Below, piece by piece: positions 8,047 through 17,186 of a DNA stretch of 64,000 nt. Numbering within the stretch: the first letter of the stretch is position 1; each line of letters begins with the position of its first letter. Below the pieces are notes generated by a model. It searched no databases and had not been told where the DNA came from. It saw only the letters and a list, made by a program, of their open reading frames with translations. The DNA is from Methylocystis sp. Sn-Cys. Lineage in GTDB: Bacteria > Pseudomonadota > Alphaproteobacteria > Rhizobiales > Beijerinckiaceae. The stretch lies in the NCBI RefSeq assembly GCF_016745395.1, contig NZ_JAERVJ010000001.1:62001-126000 (forward strand). The letters run 5' to 3'. A program made the translations under genes and the position numbers.

Positions 8047-8949
8047 TTAAAGTTTCGAAAGGAGTGGCGGATTCCAATTGAAATGGTAATTGACGCCAGC
8101 TCGAATAATATTACCGCTGTAATGCGTGTGTGTTTTAGCCGTAAGGTACGCGTATGGATACATCGTATCATTGTCAAATGGATTTCCAATTAAATAACGT
8201 GGATCATAACCACCACTTGTTGCAATAAGTGAGGATCCAATTGAGCCAATATCGTAATGGAGATACTCCATTTTCGCAGACAAATTCGGCCAGAACATCC
8301 ACTCACCCCCGGCGCCGGCGGTCCAGCCGAAACGCGTCGAGCTGGCGGCGCCCGTCCCGACGCCGCCAATCACGCCTTGGGCGGGTTGGAAGATCGACAT
8401 GCTCGAGGACGCGCCGCCATAAGCCGCGCCTCCGGTCGCATAAAGGAGGAAGTCAGAGGTCAAGAGATAGCCCAGGCGGGCGCGAACGGTTCCGAGATAG
8501 TCGAGCCGTGAGGTGGGATGGAGCTGCGTGGTCGCGTTCGAAACAAACGCGCTGCCCGTGGCGCCGAGAACGCCCTGGAAGTCCGCTTCGACGCCCGCGA
8601 GTATATGAGGCGTGATCAAACCGTCGTAGCCAAGCTGTCCGCCGCCGATAAATCCCCCGCTTCTTGCGCCTGCAATGGACCCGGAGGCGCCGAAGGCGAA
8701 GCGGTCTGCCCACGCCACGGCGCCTTGCGGCGTAACGAGAGGTGGCGGAGGCAAGGGGACAGACGAAATCTGGATACTGGGATTATCGGCCCATGTATAA
8801 CCACCGTTGAGCCCAACATGAAATCCTGCCCAGCTCGGCGTCGGAGGAGGAGGCGGAAGAATTTGCGGGCCTTTGCGAATGAGATCGGCGGCGAGCGCAG
8901 GTCCTTGGTTCAAAGCAAGTGCGCAAAGCAAAGCGGCAAGTTTTTTCAT
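8047..8949 (-). CDS. Omp25/RopB-family outer-membrane barrel protein
   Basis: A 300-residue exported barrel protein. The signal peptide MKKLAALLCALALNQG ends at ALAA, and PPPPPTPSWAGFHVGLNGGY opens the barrel. Repeated strand motifs follow: GGQLGYDG, VEADFQG, TVRARLGYL, LYATGGAAYGG, FGWTAGAGGEWMF, SAKMEYLHYDIGS and RAGVNYHFNW. The ATG at 8949 is chosen because the signal peptide begins there; the upstream frame is not signal-like. It lies 40 bases upstream of the fusion porin and ends with about ten residues after the usual terminal aromatic, like the barrel at 51539. A structural or permeability role is likely; the ligand is unknown. Confidence 0.85.
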   Translation of the reverse strand: MKKLAALLCALALNQGPALAADLIRKGPQILPPPPPTPSWAGFHVGLNGGYTWADNPSIQISSVPLPPPPLVTPQGAVAWADRFAFGASGSIAGARSGGFIGGGQLGYDGLITPHILAGVEADFQGVLGATGSAFVSNATTQLHPTSRLDYLGTVRARLGYLLTSDFLLYATGGAAYGGASSSMSIFQPAQGVIGGVGTGAASSTRFGWTAGAGGEWMFWPNLSAKMEYLHYDIGSIGSSLIATSGGYDPRYLIGNPFDNDTMYPYAYLTAKTHTHYSGNIIRAGVNYHFNWNPPLLSKL

Positions 8950-9117
8950 ATGTTCCCCCCCACACGAGAACTCTGGACTGGAAAGGTAAGAGGCCCTCGT
9001 GCGACCGTGGTCGCCCATCTCCCTCGATGGCGCGATTGGAGCGAAAAGATCGAAAGCCATTGCGTGATGAGCGGCCGCCGCCAGAAGCCTACCGGCGACG
9101 ACCGCCAATGCGATCGG

Positions 9118-9960
9118 CTACAATGTCAATGAGTAGCAGTAGGATTTGATGATGTTCGTTCCTGATGTATTGGCGGTTATGAAGTTGACGAAGTTGGTAA
9201 GCGCCGTGTCGTCTGCTGAAGTGCGGGCTGAATTGACGATTTTGATGCCGTATTGAGAGATTTGGCTGTGCGGGTACGTTGTGTCATTGTACGGATAGGT
9301 ATGGTGGTATCCGCCCGGCTGGGTGAAGGTTTTCACGCCGCCCACGAGCTTGCAGATGGCGGATTGGTGCACGAAGCCATAGGCGTAGGCGCCGTCGTTG
9401 ATCGCTGAATATGTTTGGCCGATGTTTGATTTCGTGAATACATGCGCCGTGCCTGACGGAGGGTAGGCGCTTCCGGGCGTCCATGTAATGGACCACGGGC
9501 TCGCGCTGAGCACTTGGGCCGCAGCGGTTCCATAAGGCGCCTTGTTGGGATCAGCGAGCACAATATCCACCGGGATCGGGCTTGGCAGACCAGCGCTAAT
9601 ATCGACTGTTTTGGACCAAAGCTCGAGCTCGCCGACGGAGTAGAGAAACGGGCTTCCGATCACGAGCGAGGGATAGCTCGTCGCGAGCGTCTGCGGGCGC
9701 GACTGATCAGCCGACAAGAACAAATCATATGCGACCGTGTGATTGATGATCTGAGTCTGCAGATTGCCCGATGAATCAGACGCATACGTTACGGAGACAC
9801 TTGGATACAATTGCGTGAACACATTGATGAGTTGCGCCAATGTCGCGGTGAAATTGGCCGCGACCGCCACTTTGATGCTTGCCGCATGTGCGAAAGGACT
9901 CGCCAGAGTCGTAAAAACGAAAGCGGATAGCGCCGCCGCCTTGAGCTTCATTGAGGACAT
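9118..9960 (-). CDS. ModA-like periplasmic binding protein 1
   Basis: A 280-residue exported protein with a cleavable signal (MSSMKLKAAALSAF to SPFAHAA). The mature part follows the ModA type II binding fold: SIKVAVAANFTATLAQL, YASDSSGNLQTQI, YDLFLSADQSRPQTL, SPFLYSVGELELWS and a DPNKAPYGTAAAQVL hinge segment. In ModA these loops contact the oxyanion. The C-terminal part departs from ModA. It has PGGYHHTYPYNDTTYPHS and two cysteines (QSAIC, SYCYS) shared with the neighbouring paralogue. No ABC permease or ATPase is linked. GAAGGA lies eight bases before the ATG. Ligand unknown; metal capture is a guess. Confidence 0.75.
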   Translation of the reverse strand: MSSMKLKAAALSAFVFTTLASPFAHAASIKVAVAANFTATLAQLINVFTQLYPSVSVTYASDSSGNLQTQIINHTVAYDLFLSADQSRPQTLATSYPSLVIGSPFLYSVGELELWSKTVDISAGLPSPIPVDIVLADPNKAPYGTAAAQVLSASPWSITWTPGSAYPPSGTAHVFTKSNIGQTYSAINDGAYAYGFVHQSAICKLVGGVKTFTQPGGYHHTYPYNDTTYPHSQISQYGIKIVNSARTSADDTALTNFVNFITANTSGTNIIKSYCYSLTL

Positions 9961-10060
9961 AACTGTTTTCCTTCTCCGAAATTCGGAATGAGGCGTTCTT
10001 GGTGAATAGGGCTCTCGATGAGATGGTCGCTCCCATCTCTTTCTGTGCCCTACACTCTTC

Positions 10061-10870
10061 TTATTGGGCGGCGCTCGGCAGTTTGTAGCAATGATCTTGA
10101 AGGGCTTTTGCCTGTGCGCTGGTCAGAAAATTGACGAAGGCGGTCAGCGCTGTTTCCTGATCGGCGCTGCGCGTGCGCGCGATCTTGATGCCCGCCAACA
10201 CGATGTCGGTCACATAATTCTGCCCGAGAACATATTCGTGATGGAAGCTGCCTGGCTCATATGCTTCGACGTCGGTAACAGCGGTGCAAATTTGGGATTT
10301 TCCGGTAAAGCCGTAAGCCGTTCCCATATATTCGACCCGCGCATAGGAACCGCCCGCGTCGGCCGTTTTAATGGGCAGTTTTTTGGAAAGCGCATAAAGA
10401 TATTCGGCTCCCATCGCTTGAACCGCCGCCACGCCATAAGGATCGAGAGTGGCGGGGTCCGGCAAGGAAAATGCCTGGAGCTGAAGAGGAATACCGCCAC
10501 TGATGTCGACGGTCGTCGAATAGAGGACGAGCGTATCCTTCGCGAAGGGAAAGGGATCCCCTGAGACGAGGGTGGGATGAAGGTATTTCAAACCCGCAGG
10601 AACAAGATAGGACTGGGCCAACAGCAGATCATACGGGCCCGTTGCGCCACCAGCGACAATGGCGTCTTTCGAGAGACTATCCGGCGCGCCGACGACGGCG
10701 ACGTTATACGTCGGGTTTGCATTTACGAAATCTGCGACGAGATCAACGATGGCGGGTGCCGCCGTCGGCGTCACAGCGACTGTGATCGTCGTCGCGGCTT
10801 TGGCGTTGGCGCAGGACAAGGCGAAAGCGACGGCGCCAATTGCGAGGCATACGAGTTTTTCTTTCAGCAT
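10061..10870 (-). CDS. ModA-like periplasmic binding protein 2
   Basis: A 269-residue exported paralogue of the downstream gene, more diverged from ModA. The signal peptide is MLKEKLVCLAIGAVAF to ANAKA. The mature part starts TTITVAVTPTAAPAIVDLV, then YDLLLAQSYLVP, ALDPYGVAAVQAMG by position and YMGTAYGFTGKSQIC. It shares the PG-x-aromatic-HH-x-Y motif (PGSFHHEYVLG) and both cysteines (KSQIC, DHCYKL) with protein 1. The start at 10870 has AAGGA seven bases upstream; TTG at 10885 and ATG at 10876 fit less well. The pair is probably cotranscribed with the two barrel genes. Confidence 0.7.
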   Translation of the reverse strand: MLKEKLVCLAIGAVAFALSCANAKAATTITVAVTPTAAPAIVDLVADFVNANPTYNVAVVGAPDSLSKDAIVAGGATGPYDLLLAQSYLVPAGLKYLHPTLVSGDPFPFAKDTLVLYSTTVDISGGIPLQLQAFSLPDPATLDPYGVAAVQAMGAEYLYALSKKLPIKTADAGGSYARVEYMGTAYGFTGKSQICTAVTDVEAYEPGSFHHEYVLGQNYVTDIVLAGIKIARTRSADQETALTAFVNFLTSAQAKALQDHCYKLPSAAQ

Positions 10871-11379
10871 CAACATATCCTTCAAATTTTCACGCCCGAG
10901 TTTGCAGTTCGACGCTGGCGTCGAACGCCGATCGACGGACGCGATCGTCCGTCACAACAAACGGCCGCCTCGGATCGAAGCGCTCGCGTGTCGATAGTTG
11001 AAACGCAAAGTGTTGGGGGCATCGGAATGCCATCGGCCGGGAGTTGGCGGCTACCTGAGAGGCGCCGATCCCAGCGCACAGTAGAGCACGCCTATCCTAT
11101 TGGTTTTGCTATCCTGCACTCATCTCACAGCCCCCCCAAACCGCGCGCGCCCTCACACAGCAATAATGTGCACGCCGCCATCGCGATCGACCTGCATTTA
11201 TATCTTAACATTATATAACGAACAGCAGTGATCAAGATCGAAAATTGTGCTGCAACTGCGTACGGCGCGAGCCTGACCGCAAAAATTATAGGCTTTGCAG
11301 ATAACTTTTCTGTCGATATATATTTTTGTTATATCGCTAGCAACCCGCTAAGCTGTTGTTTTGTCATTTGGAGTTTCAG
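10871..11379. promoter_or_regulatory. AT-rich divergent intergenic region
   Basis: About 500 bases separate the leftward binding-protein genes from the rightward tpsA. The first half is GC-rich and includes an imperfect dyad (GACGGACGCGATCGTCCGTC, 10933-10952). The second half (about 11190-11350) is strikingly AT-rich for this genome (ATATCTTAACATTATATAAC; TCGATATATATTTTTGTTAT). This is where promoters of tpsA and possibly binding sites for nucleoid proteins would lie. I found no convincing ORF in it. No specific operator is identified. Confidence 0.5.
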
Positions 11380-14300
11380 ATGACCCGTTCCGTCGCCGCT
11401 CGATGCGCGGCCATCCAAATGTTCCGGGCATCCTCGAGTGGAAGAGCGTCGCTATCGGCGCAGCGCCGGAGACGATTGCTTTTCTCCACGGCTGCGGCGT
11501 GCGCGCTGACGACCGCTCCTCACGCCGCTCTTGCCAATCCTCTCGACGGGCAAGTCGTATCAGGGCAGGTCGATATTGCCTCTGCGGGCAATCTGATGAC
11601 CATCAATCAGTATACGCTCGCCGCGATCGTCAATTGGCGCAGCTTCTCCATCGCGCCCGGCGAGATCGTGAACTTCAATCAGCCGACGCCCTATTCGACA
11701 ATTCTCAATCGTGTGGTGGGCAACGAAAGAAGCGTCATCGAAGGCGCAATGCACGCTAACGGCCAGGTCTTCATCGTCAATTCCGCAGGGATTCTTTTTT
11801 CGAAGGACGCACAGGTCAATGTCGGCGGACTCGTCGCCTCGACGCTCGACATTTCCAACGCCGACTTCAATGCCGGCAAATATGTCTTCGCCGGTAGCTC
11901 CAAGGAATCGGTCATCAATCAGGGGGCGATCACCGCCAATCCGGGCGGCTATGTCGCGCTGCTTGGAAATAACGTCTCGAACGAGGGTGTGATCGAAGCG
12001 ACGCTCGGAACAGTGGCCCTCGCTTCGGGCGATAACATCACCCTCAATTTTGGCGGCAATTCGCTTGTGGATGTCACAGTCAACAAAGGGACGTTGAACG
12101 CGCTTGTCGAAAACAAGGGCGTCATCAAAGCCGACGGCGGGCGCGTCGTGCTCACCGCGCGCGCCGCGGACGCTTTGCTCTCCGCGCAGGTCAACAACAC
12201 CGGGGTGATTCAGGCGCGCACGATGGCGGGCCTCATGGGCGGGCCGTCGCGAACCGGCGTCATCAAGCTTGCTGCGATCGGCGGGAAGGTTCGCGTCAGC
12301 GGTCGCCTGGACGCCTCGGCGCCACAGGGCGGCAATGGCGGAAAGATCGTGACCAAGGGCAACAAAGTAACGGTTGCGCCAGACGCCGACGTCACAACGA
12401 GCGCGCCATCGGGCCGGGCCGGGGATTGGATCATCAAATCGCACGGGTTCACGATCGGACAGAATGGCGACATCGGCGGCGCGCAGCTCGCGACCCTGTT
12501 GGGGCTGAATAATGTTACGATCCGTTCCGTCGGAACGGGAAGCGAGGGAGACATCAGCGTCTTGGACGCCGTCGCATGGTCGGCCTCGACAAATCTCACG
12601 TTAGACGCCGCGAGAAACATCGACATCGCCTCGTCGCTCACGGCGACAGGCGCTTCTGCAAATCTCGCGCTGGAATTTGGCGGGGACTATATCTTCAAAA
12701 ACGCCACCAGCTCCATTTCGCTCACCGGCCAGAACGCCGGGCTGACGATCAATGGGCAATCATACCAGTTGATCAACACAATCGCCGAGCTGGCGGCCTT
12801 GGCGGATAATCCGGACGCCATTGCGTCAGGGTTCTATGCGCTCAATGGCGACATCGACGCGGGAAGCAGAGTTTTCGGCGGGCCTGTGATTTACACGCTG
12901 AGCGGCACGCTTGCCGGGATGGGCCATTCGATCCGCAATCTGACAATCGCCGATGATAGCGGCAACAATCCCAACGCATTAATCGGGACGGCCAACGACT
13001 CGGCGGTGGTACGTGATCTGACGCTCGTCAATACCAATGTCCTAGTTGGCCTTGCAGACCCGCGAGCCGCCGGCAATGCGGCCGCGCTCGTCTCTTGGAA
13101 CCAGGGCCTGATCAGCAATTCCTACGCCTACGGCGGATATATTTCGGGTTCGTCCCGCGTCGGTGGACTGGTCTCTTCGAATTTCGGTTCTATCATCAAT
13201 TCCGGAACGGATATCTCCGTTGCCGGAAGGGATTCTATCGGCGGTTTGGTCGCCAACAACTTCATGTTCAGCATTATCAATAATTCTTTCGCAAACGGAT
13301 TTATTTTCGCGGGCTCGCCTTCGACCACATTTGGGGGGTTGGTCAATGCAGGAGACGCGGGCGGCCTCGTTGGCATCAACGCCGGCGCCATCTCGGATTC
13401 GCGCGCTAATGTCGCGATAACGACCTATAACGCCCAACACATCGGCGGGCTCGTCGGATACAACATGAACTTCGGTTTTGGGTTGCCGGGCGGCGAAATC
13501 AAAAACTCGTCGGCAACCGGCTGGATAAACGCAACCTGGCAATACCCGCTTGGCGGCGACTCGCATACCGCTATCGGGGGGCTGGTCGGGGACAACTGGG
13601 GCGGCGTTATTAGCGACGGCTTCGCAAAAGTCGACATTACTCTGAATAGTATTGCTGGATCGCCTTTCCCTATCAGCGCCGTAGGCGGGCTCGTCGGCGT
13701 AAATGATTTCGCCCTAGACGAGACTGGCGGCGTCATCACCAGATCAGTTTCGCTGTCCAATATCTACAACGACGGATGGGTCAATAACATTGGCGGGCTC
13801 GTTGGAGTTGCATTCGCCGGCTCCATTACCGACAATTACGCTGCGGGACAGGTCACGTCCGGCGTAGATGTCGTGCCCTACGGTGCCGGCGGCTTGATCG
13901 GCAACACGGGGGGAGTTGCGACTTTAAGCGGCAATAGCTGGGATATCGCCGCCACCGGCCAGACCTCTGGCTTCGGAGCAATCCCCGCGCAGCAGCCGAC
14001 TTCCGGCGCCACCGGGCTCGGCGATCCCAATTCCGCGCCGCCCTGGGCGATTGCAACGCCCGGCTCTCCGACCATATCGACTCAGGTCGCGCTCAACGCA
14101 GAGCAGCTCGGAACCGTCATCTCGACGACGAATACGGCGCGGCAGGCGGCATCGCCCCCTTCCCGCGGGATGGCCGCCGCCGGCGTCGCCGCCGTCAGCT
14201 CGATGGCGTCTCCCGCATTGGATAGCCAAGTCGACATCAAGGAGACGCCGCGTGAGGCGCCGTCGCAATCGACGTCACGCGCGCCCGCGAGAGTCTCTTC

Positions 14301-14523
14301 GCTCGGTAGCGGCGCGAGAGCCGCGCCACGTGGATCCGCCGCCGCGGAAGACGCGCGGGCGCATCGACAGGCGGGTCCGCAAACGGCGGCGAAACCGGCC
14401 GCATCGAAGCCGAAGGCCGCCGATTACGGCGCAGCGATCCAGAGCATCGAAGTCGACGGCAAGCGGTTCAATCTCCAGGACCGCGCCCCCGGCGCCCCGA
14501 ACAAGCCCGCGCAACAGCGTTAA
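11380..14523 (+). CDS. tpsA: Two-partner secretion exoprotein (TpsA) with GLUG repeats
   Basis: A 1047-residue secreted protein. An extended, Arg-rich N-terminus precedes a signal peptide ending ALTTAPHAALA. A filamentous-haemagglutinin-type TPS secretion domain follows (about residues 45-300): INQYTLAAIVNWRSFSI, NFNQPTPYSTILNRVVG, and VFIVNSAGILF in place of the usual NPNG-type motif. Residues 300-590 form further beta-helix repeats. About eight GLUG-type motifs (IGGLVGYN, IGGLVGDN, VGGLVGVN) span residues 590-845. The last 120 residues are Ala/Pro/Ser-rich and end SIEVDGKRFNLQ. The ATG at 11380 has GGAG seven bases upstream. The downstream tpsB is its transporter. Cell-surface adhesion or ligand capture is inferred. 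Confidence 0.85.
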   Translation: MTRSVAARCAAIQMFRASSSGRASLSAQRRRRLLFSTAAACALTTAPHAALANPLDGQVVSGQVDIASAGNLMTINQYTLAAIVNWRSFSIAPGEIVNFNQPTPYSTILNRVVGNERSVIEGAMHANGQVFIVNSAGILFSKDAQVNVGGLVASTLDISNADFNAGKYVFAGSSKESVINQGAITANPGGYVALLGNNVSNEGVIEATLGTVALASGDNITLNFGGNSLVDVTVNKGTLNALVENKGVIKADGGRVVLTARAADALLSAQVNNTGVIQARTMAGLMGGPSRTGVIKLAAIGGKVRVSGRLDASAPQGGNGGKIVTKGNKVTVAPDADVTTSAPSGRAGDWIIKSHGFTIGQNGDIGGAQLATLLGLNNVTIRSVGTGSEGDISVLDAVAWSASTNLTLDAARNIDIASSLTATGASANLALEFGGDYIFKNATSSISLTGQNAGLTINGQSYQLINTIAELAALADNPDAIASGFYALNGDIDAGSRVFGGPVIYTLSGTLAGMGHSIRNLTIADDSGNNPNALIGTANDSAVVRDLTLVNTNVLVGLADPRAAGNAAALVSWNQGLISNSYAYGGYISGSSRVGGLVSSNFGSIINSGTDISVAGRDSIGGLVANNFMFSIINNSFANGFIFAGSPSTTFGGLVNAGDAGGLVGINAGAISDSRANVAITTYNAQHIGGLVGYNMNFGFGLPGGEIKNSSATGWINATWQYPLGGDSHTAIGGLVGDNWGGVISDGFAKVDITLNSIAGSPFPISAVGGLVGVNDFALDETGGVITRSVSLSNIYNDGWVNNIGGLVGVAFAGSITDNYAAGQVTSGVDVVPYGAGGLIGNTGGVATLSGNSWDIAATGQTSGFGAIPAQQPTSGATGLGDPNSAPPWAIATPGSPTISTQVALNAEQLGTVISTTNTARQAASPPSRGMAAAGVAAVSSMASPALDSQVDIKETPREAPSQSTSRAPARVSSLGSGARAAPRGSAAAEDARAHRQAGPQTAAKPAASKPKAADYGAAIQSIEVDGKRFNLQDRAPGAPNKPAQQR

Positions 14524-14546
14524 TTTCTATCAGGCGTATCGAGAAA

Positions 14547-16292
14547 ATGAGAAGAGTTCTTCAACTTGCAAGCGCCATTGGCGCACTCCAGACCGCCTTT
14601 GGCTCCCTCACGACGGCACAAGCGCAGGAGGCCGGCCCCTTCATTCCCTATACGCTCGGCGACGCGGTGCGCTCGGCTGAATCCGCCCGGCGCGAGGCCC
14701 CGCCGCCCCATCGGCCGGACATCGAGACGCCCGAGACCGCGGAGCCTCGTTTCACCATGCGGGACGGCGCGACGATCTTTATTCGGCGCATTACGATCGA
14801 CGGTCCCGATCTGGTGGGCGCGCAGAATATTCGCGACGCCCTGGAGCGCTACGAAAATCGCAAATTGACGCTTGGCCAGATTTACGAAGCCGCGGACAAA
14901 ATCACCAATCTCTACCGGGCCAAGGGATATATCGTCGCCAAGACCTATGTGCCCGAGCAGGACGCGCGCAATGGCCAATTGAAATTCAAAGTGATCCCCG
15001 GCCGCTATGGCGCGGTCAAAGTCGACAACAACTCGCTGGTGCGAACCGATTATCTGCAAACCATGATCGATCGCGCGCTTGCCGGGTCGCCTTTCATTCG
15101 CAAGGAAGAACTCGAACGGGCGATGCTGCTGAACGCCGACCTCCCTGGCGCCGGCGCGCCGCGGATTTCGATTGCCCCGGGACAACAGCCGGAAACCTCC
15201 GACTTTATCTTCAGTCCGCCGGAGGACCGCCAGATCGAAGGCTACCTTCTTGCCGATAATTACGGTTCTCCTTACACAGGGCGAATCCGAACCAGCGGCG
15301 CTGTCACGCTGAATTCGCCGACGGGATATGGCGATCGATTATCGGCTTTCGGCATCGTGTCGGAACGCGGAGGATTGGTGAACGGGCGGCTGGCCTATGC
15401 GCCGCCGCCGGCCTTTGGCGGCCTGCGCGGCGAAGTCAGCGTTTTCGAGACAGTCTATAAGCTCGGCGGCGTTTACAACAATGCGCAGGCCTGGGGCGAA
15501 GCGAATGGCGTCGCGGCGAATCTCGTTTATCCGCTCAAGCGCCAGAGGGACGAGAGCATCTATCTCTTTTCCAACTTCACGCACAAATATCTCAACGACA
15601 AGGTGCTCGGCGTCTCGACGGCCTACCGCTACATCGAGGTTGGGACGATCGGCGTCAATCATGACATGTTCGGCTCTTTCCTCGACTTGCCCTACGTGAC
15701 CAACGCATCTCTTTCGGGTTCTTTCGGCTTCGTGCGTTTCCCCAACACCGAGGAGCGCCGCGCCAATCAGGCCGGCATCGGCACGGCGGGCTCTTATGGT
15801 CGCATAAATCTCAGCGTCAACGGCACGCTGGCGATAACGCCGCTTGTATCGGCGTCCCTCGCGCTTCGGGCGCAAAAAGCCATCGGCCGGAATCTCGATT
15901 CCAGCGAGAAATTGAGCTTGACCGGCTATTTCGGCGTCAGATCTTTCGACGAAGGCATGGCGGGAGACAGCGGTTTCGTCACCACGCCCGAGGTCAGATA
16001 CGCTTTGCCGACGATCGAGCGCTATCAACACTCGATCGGAGCCTTCTCGGATATTGGCGTGGTATGGCTCGAAAACCCATCCTACACGATCACGCAGAAG
16101 GCCTGTTCGCCGTTGAGCGACGTCGGAGCCGGCTATTACGGCTCATATGATTTGCCGAGCTTCGATGAAACCTCGCCCCTGCGCACTCTGTTTTTGAAGG
16201 CGCAGGTCGCGCATTCCCTTGGCTGGAACGAGATCGCGCCCAGCTACAACAGACACACAAAAGGCTTGTTTCAAGTTGGCGTGACCTTCTGA
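14547..16292 (+). CDS. tpsB: TpsB outer-membrane transporter (ShlB/FhaC/HecB family)
   Basis: A 581-residue Omp85-superfamily pore that exports the TpsA partner. The signal peptide ends TTAQAQ. POTRA domains follow ([43 protein letters not shown], residues 75-215). A 16-strand barrel comes next, with [18 protein letters not shown] at its entry and [14 protein letters not shown] corresponding to the VRGY/F loop motif that plugs the pore. The chain ends in phenylalanine, as expected for BAM recognition. It starts 23 bases after tpsA and is followed 46 bases later by exbB, so all five genes probably form one operon. Confidence 0.9.
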   Translation: MRRVLQLASAIGALQTAFGSLTTAQAQEAGPFIPYTLGDAVRSAESARREAPPPHRPDIETPETAEPRFTMRDGATIFIRRITIDGPDLVGAQNIRDALERYENRKLTLGQIYEAADKITNLYRAKGYIVAKTYVPEQDARNGQLKFKVIPGRYGAVKVDNNSLVRTDYLQTMIDRALAGSPFIRKEELERAMLLNADLPGAGAPRISIAPGQQPETSDFIFSPPEDRQIEGYLLADNYGSPYTGRIRTSGAVTLNSPTGYGDRLSAFGIVSERGGLVNGRLAYAPPPAFGGLRGEVSVFETVYKLGGVYNNAQAWGEANGVAANLVYPLKRQRDESIYLFSNFTHKYLNDKVLGVSTAYRYIEVGTIGVNHDMFGSFLDLPYVTNASLSGSFGFVRFPNTEERRANQAGIGTAGSYGRINLSVNGTLAITPLVSASLALRAQKAIGRNLDSSEKLSLTGYFGVRSFDEGMAGDSGFVTTPEVRYALPTIERYQHSIGAFSDIGVVWLENPSYTITQKACSPLSDVGAGYYGSYDLPSFDETSPLRTLFLKAQVAHSLGWNEIAPSYNRHTKGLFQVGVTF

Positions 16293-16338
16293 CCCCTTCT
16301 CTCAACCAACAAATTTTCAACGACATGACTGGAACAAA

Positions 16339-16767
16339 ATGGACATCGAACTCATCTCCAAACTCGTCGACGTCGGCGTCATCGGATTGCTTGCGGCGCT
16401 GAGCGTGACCATCGTCGCGATCGGGCTGGAGCGCTTCTTCTATTTTCGGGCTATTCGCCTCGAGACATTCCGCAATGCAAAGGCGCTGGAGCTGGCGCTG
16501 ACGCAGCGATTGCACATCGTGGGCCTCGTCGCCGCGAATGCGCCCTATATCGGGCTGCTCGGCACTGTCCTCGGGATCATGGCGACATTCTACAGCATGG
16601 GCCTCGACGGGTCCGCTGACGCGAATAAAATCATGGCGAGCCTCGGCCTTGCGCTAAAGGCCACCGCGGCCGGACTCATTGTCGCGCTTATCGCGGTTAC
16701 TCTCCACAATGCGCTGACCCGCCGCGTCAAAGTCCTAACGATCGAGTGGGAGATCGCCAATGGATGA
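16339..16767 (+). CDS. exbB: ExbB-type proton channel subunit, short type 2
   Basis: A 142-residue inner-membrane protein of the MotA/TolQ/ExbB family. It uses the proton gradient to energise TonB. Three membrane segments are visible (about 8-30, 60-84 and 105-125). The conserved [15 protein letters not shown] segment sits in the second and [20 protein letters not shown] in the third. It is much shorter than E. coli ExbB and fits the compact ExbB2 subtype. Its stop overlaps the exbD start by eight bases, implying coupled translation. Linkage to tpsB rather than to a TonB-dependent receptor is noteworthy. Confidence 0.85.
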   Translation: MDIELISKLVDVGVIGLLAALSVTIVAIGLERFFYFRAIRLETFRNAKALELALTQRLHIVGLVAANAPYIGLLGTVLGIMATFYSMGLDGSADANKIMASLGLALKATAAGLIVALIAVTLHNALTRRVKVLTIEWEIANG

Positions 16768-17143
16768 CAAATCGTTCGAATCGATCAATGTGGTCCCGCT
16801 GGTCGACATCATGCTCGTGCTTTTGACGATCGTTCTGACCACCGCATCCTTCATCTCAGCCGGGCGAATTCCTGTCTCCTTGCCTCAGGCGTCGAAACCC
16901 GACTACGAAAAGCGCAAGGATACGATTATCGAAATCGCGTCGGGCGGCGAAATATATTTCGAGGGCGAAGCCGTTTCGGCCGCCACTCTTGAATCGCGTC
17001 TCGCCGACAAGGGGAGCCAGACGCCCGTTCTTGTGCGCGCCGACCGTGGATCAAAGTTCCAGAGCTTCGTCGATGTCGCCGATGTTCTGAAGCGGCTCAA
17101 AATTACCAGGGTCGGGATTCAGACCGAAAACAGCGCCAAATAA
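16760..17143 (+). CDS. exbD: ExbD-type proton channel subunit
   Basis: A 127-residue partner of ExbB with a short cytoplasmic N-terminus ([19 protein letters not shown]), one membrane helix and a periplasmic domain. The essential membrane Asp lies in [14 protein letters not shown], matching ExbD/TolR. The periplasmic part includes [16 protein letters not shown] and [22 protein letters not shown], typical of the TolR/ExbD fold. The ATG overlaps the end of exbB. Confidence 0.9.
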   Translation: MDDKSFESINVVPLVDIMLVLLTIVLTTASFISAGRIPVSLPQASKPDYEKRKDTIIEIASGGEIYFEGEAVSAATLESRLADKGSQTPVLVRADRGSKFQSFVDVADVLKRLKITRVGIQTENSAK

Positions 17144-17186
17144 AATTCCGAAATCATCTTTTTCCTGATTGTCACAAGATCTGAAA

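Noticed and set aside
9118-10870. A molybdate ABC importer (ModA)
   Set aside because: No ModB or ModC gene is linked, and the C-terminal halves depart from ModA with shared HHxY and Cys features.
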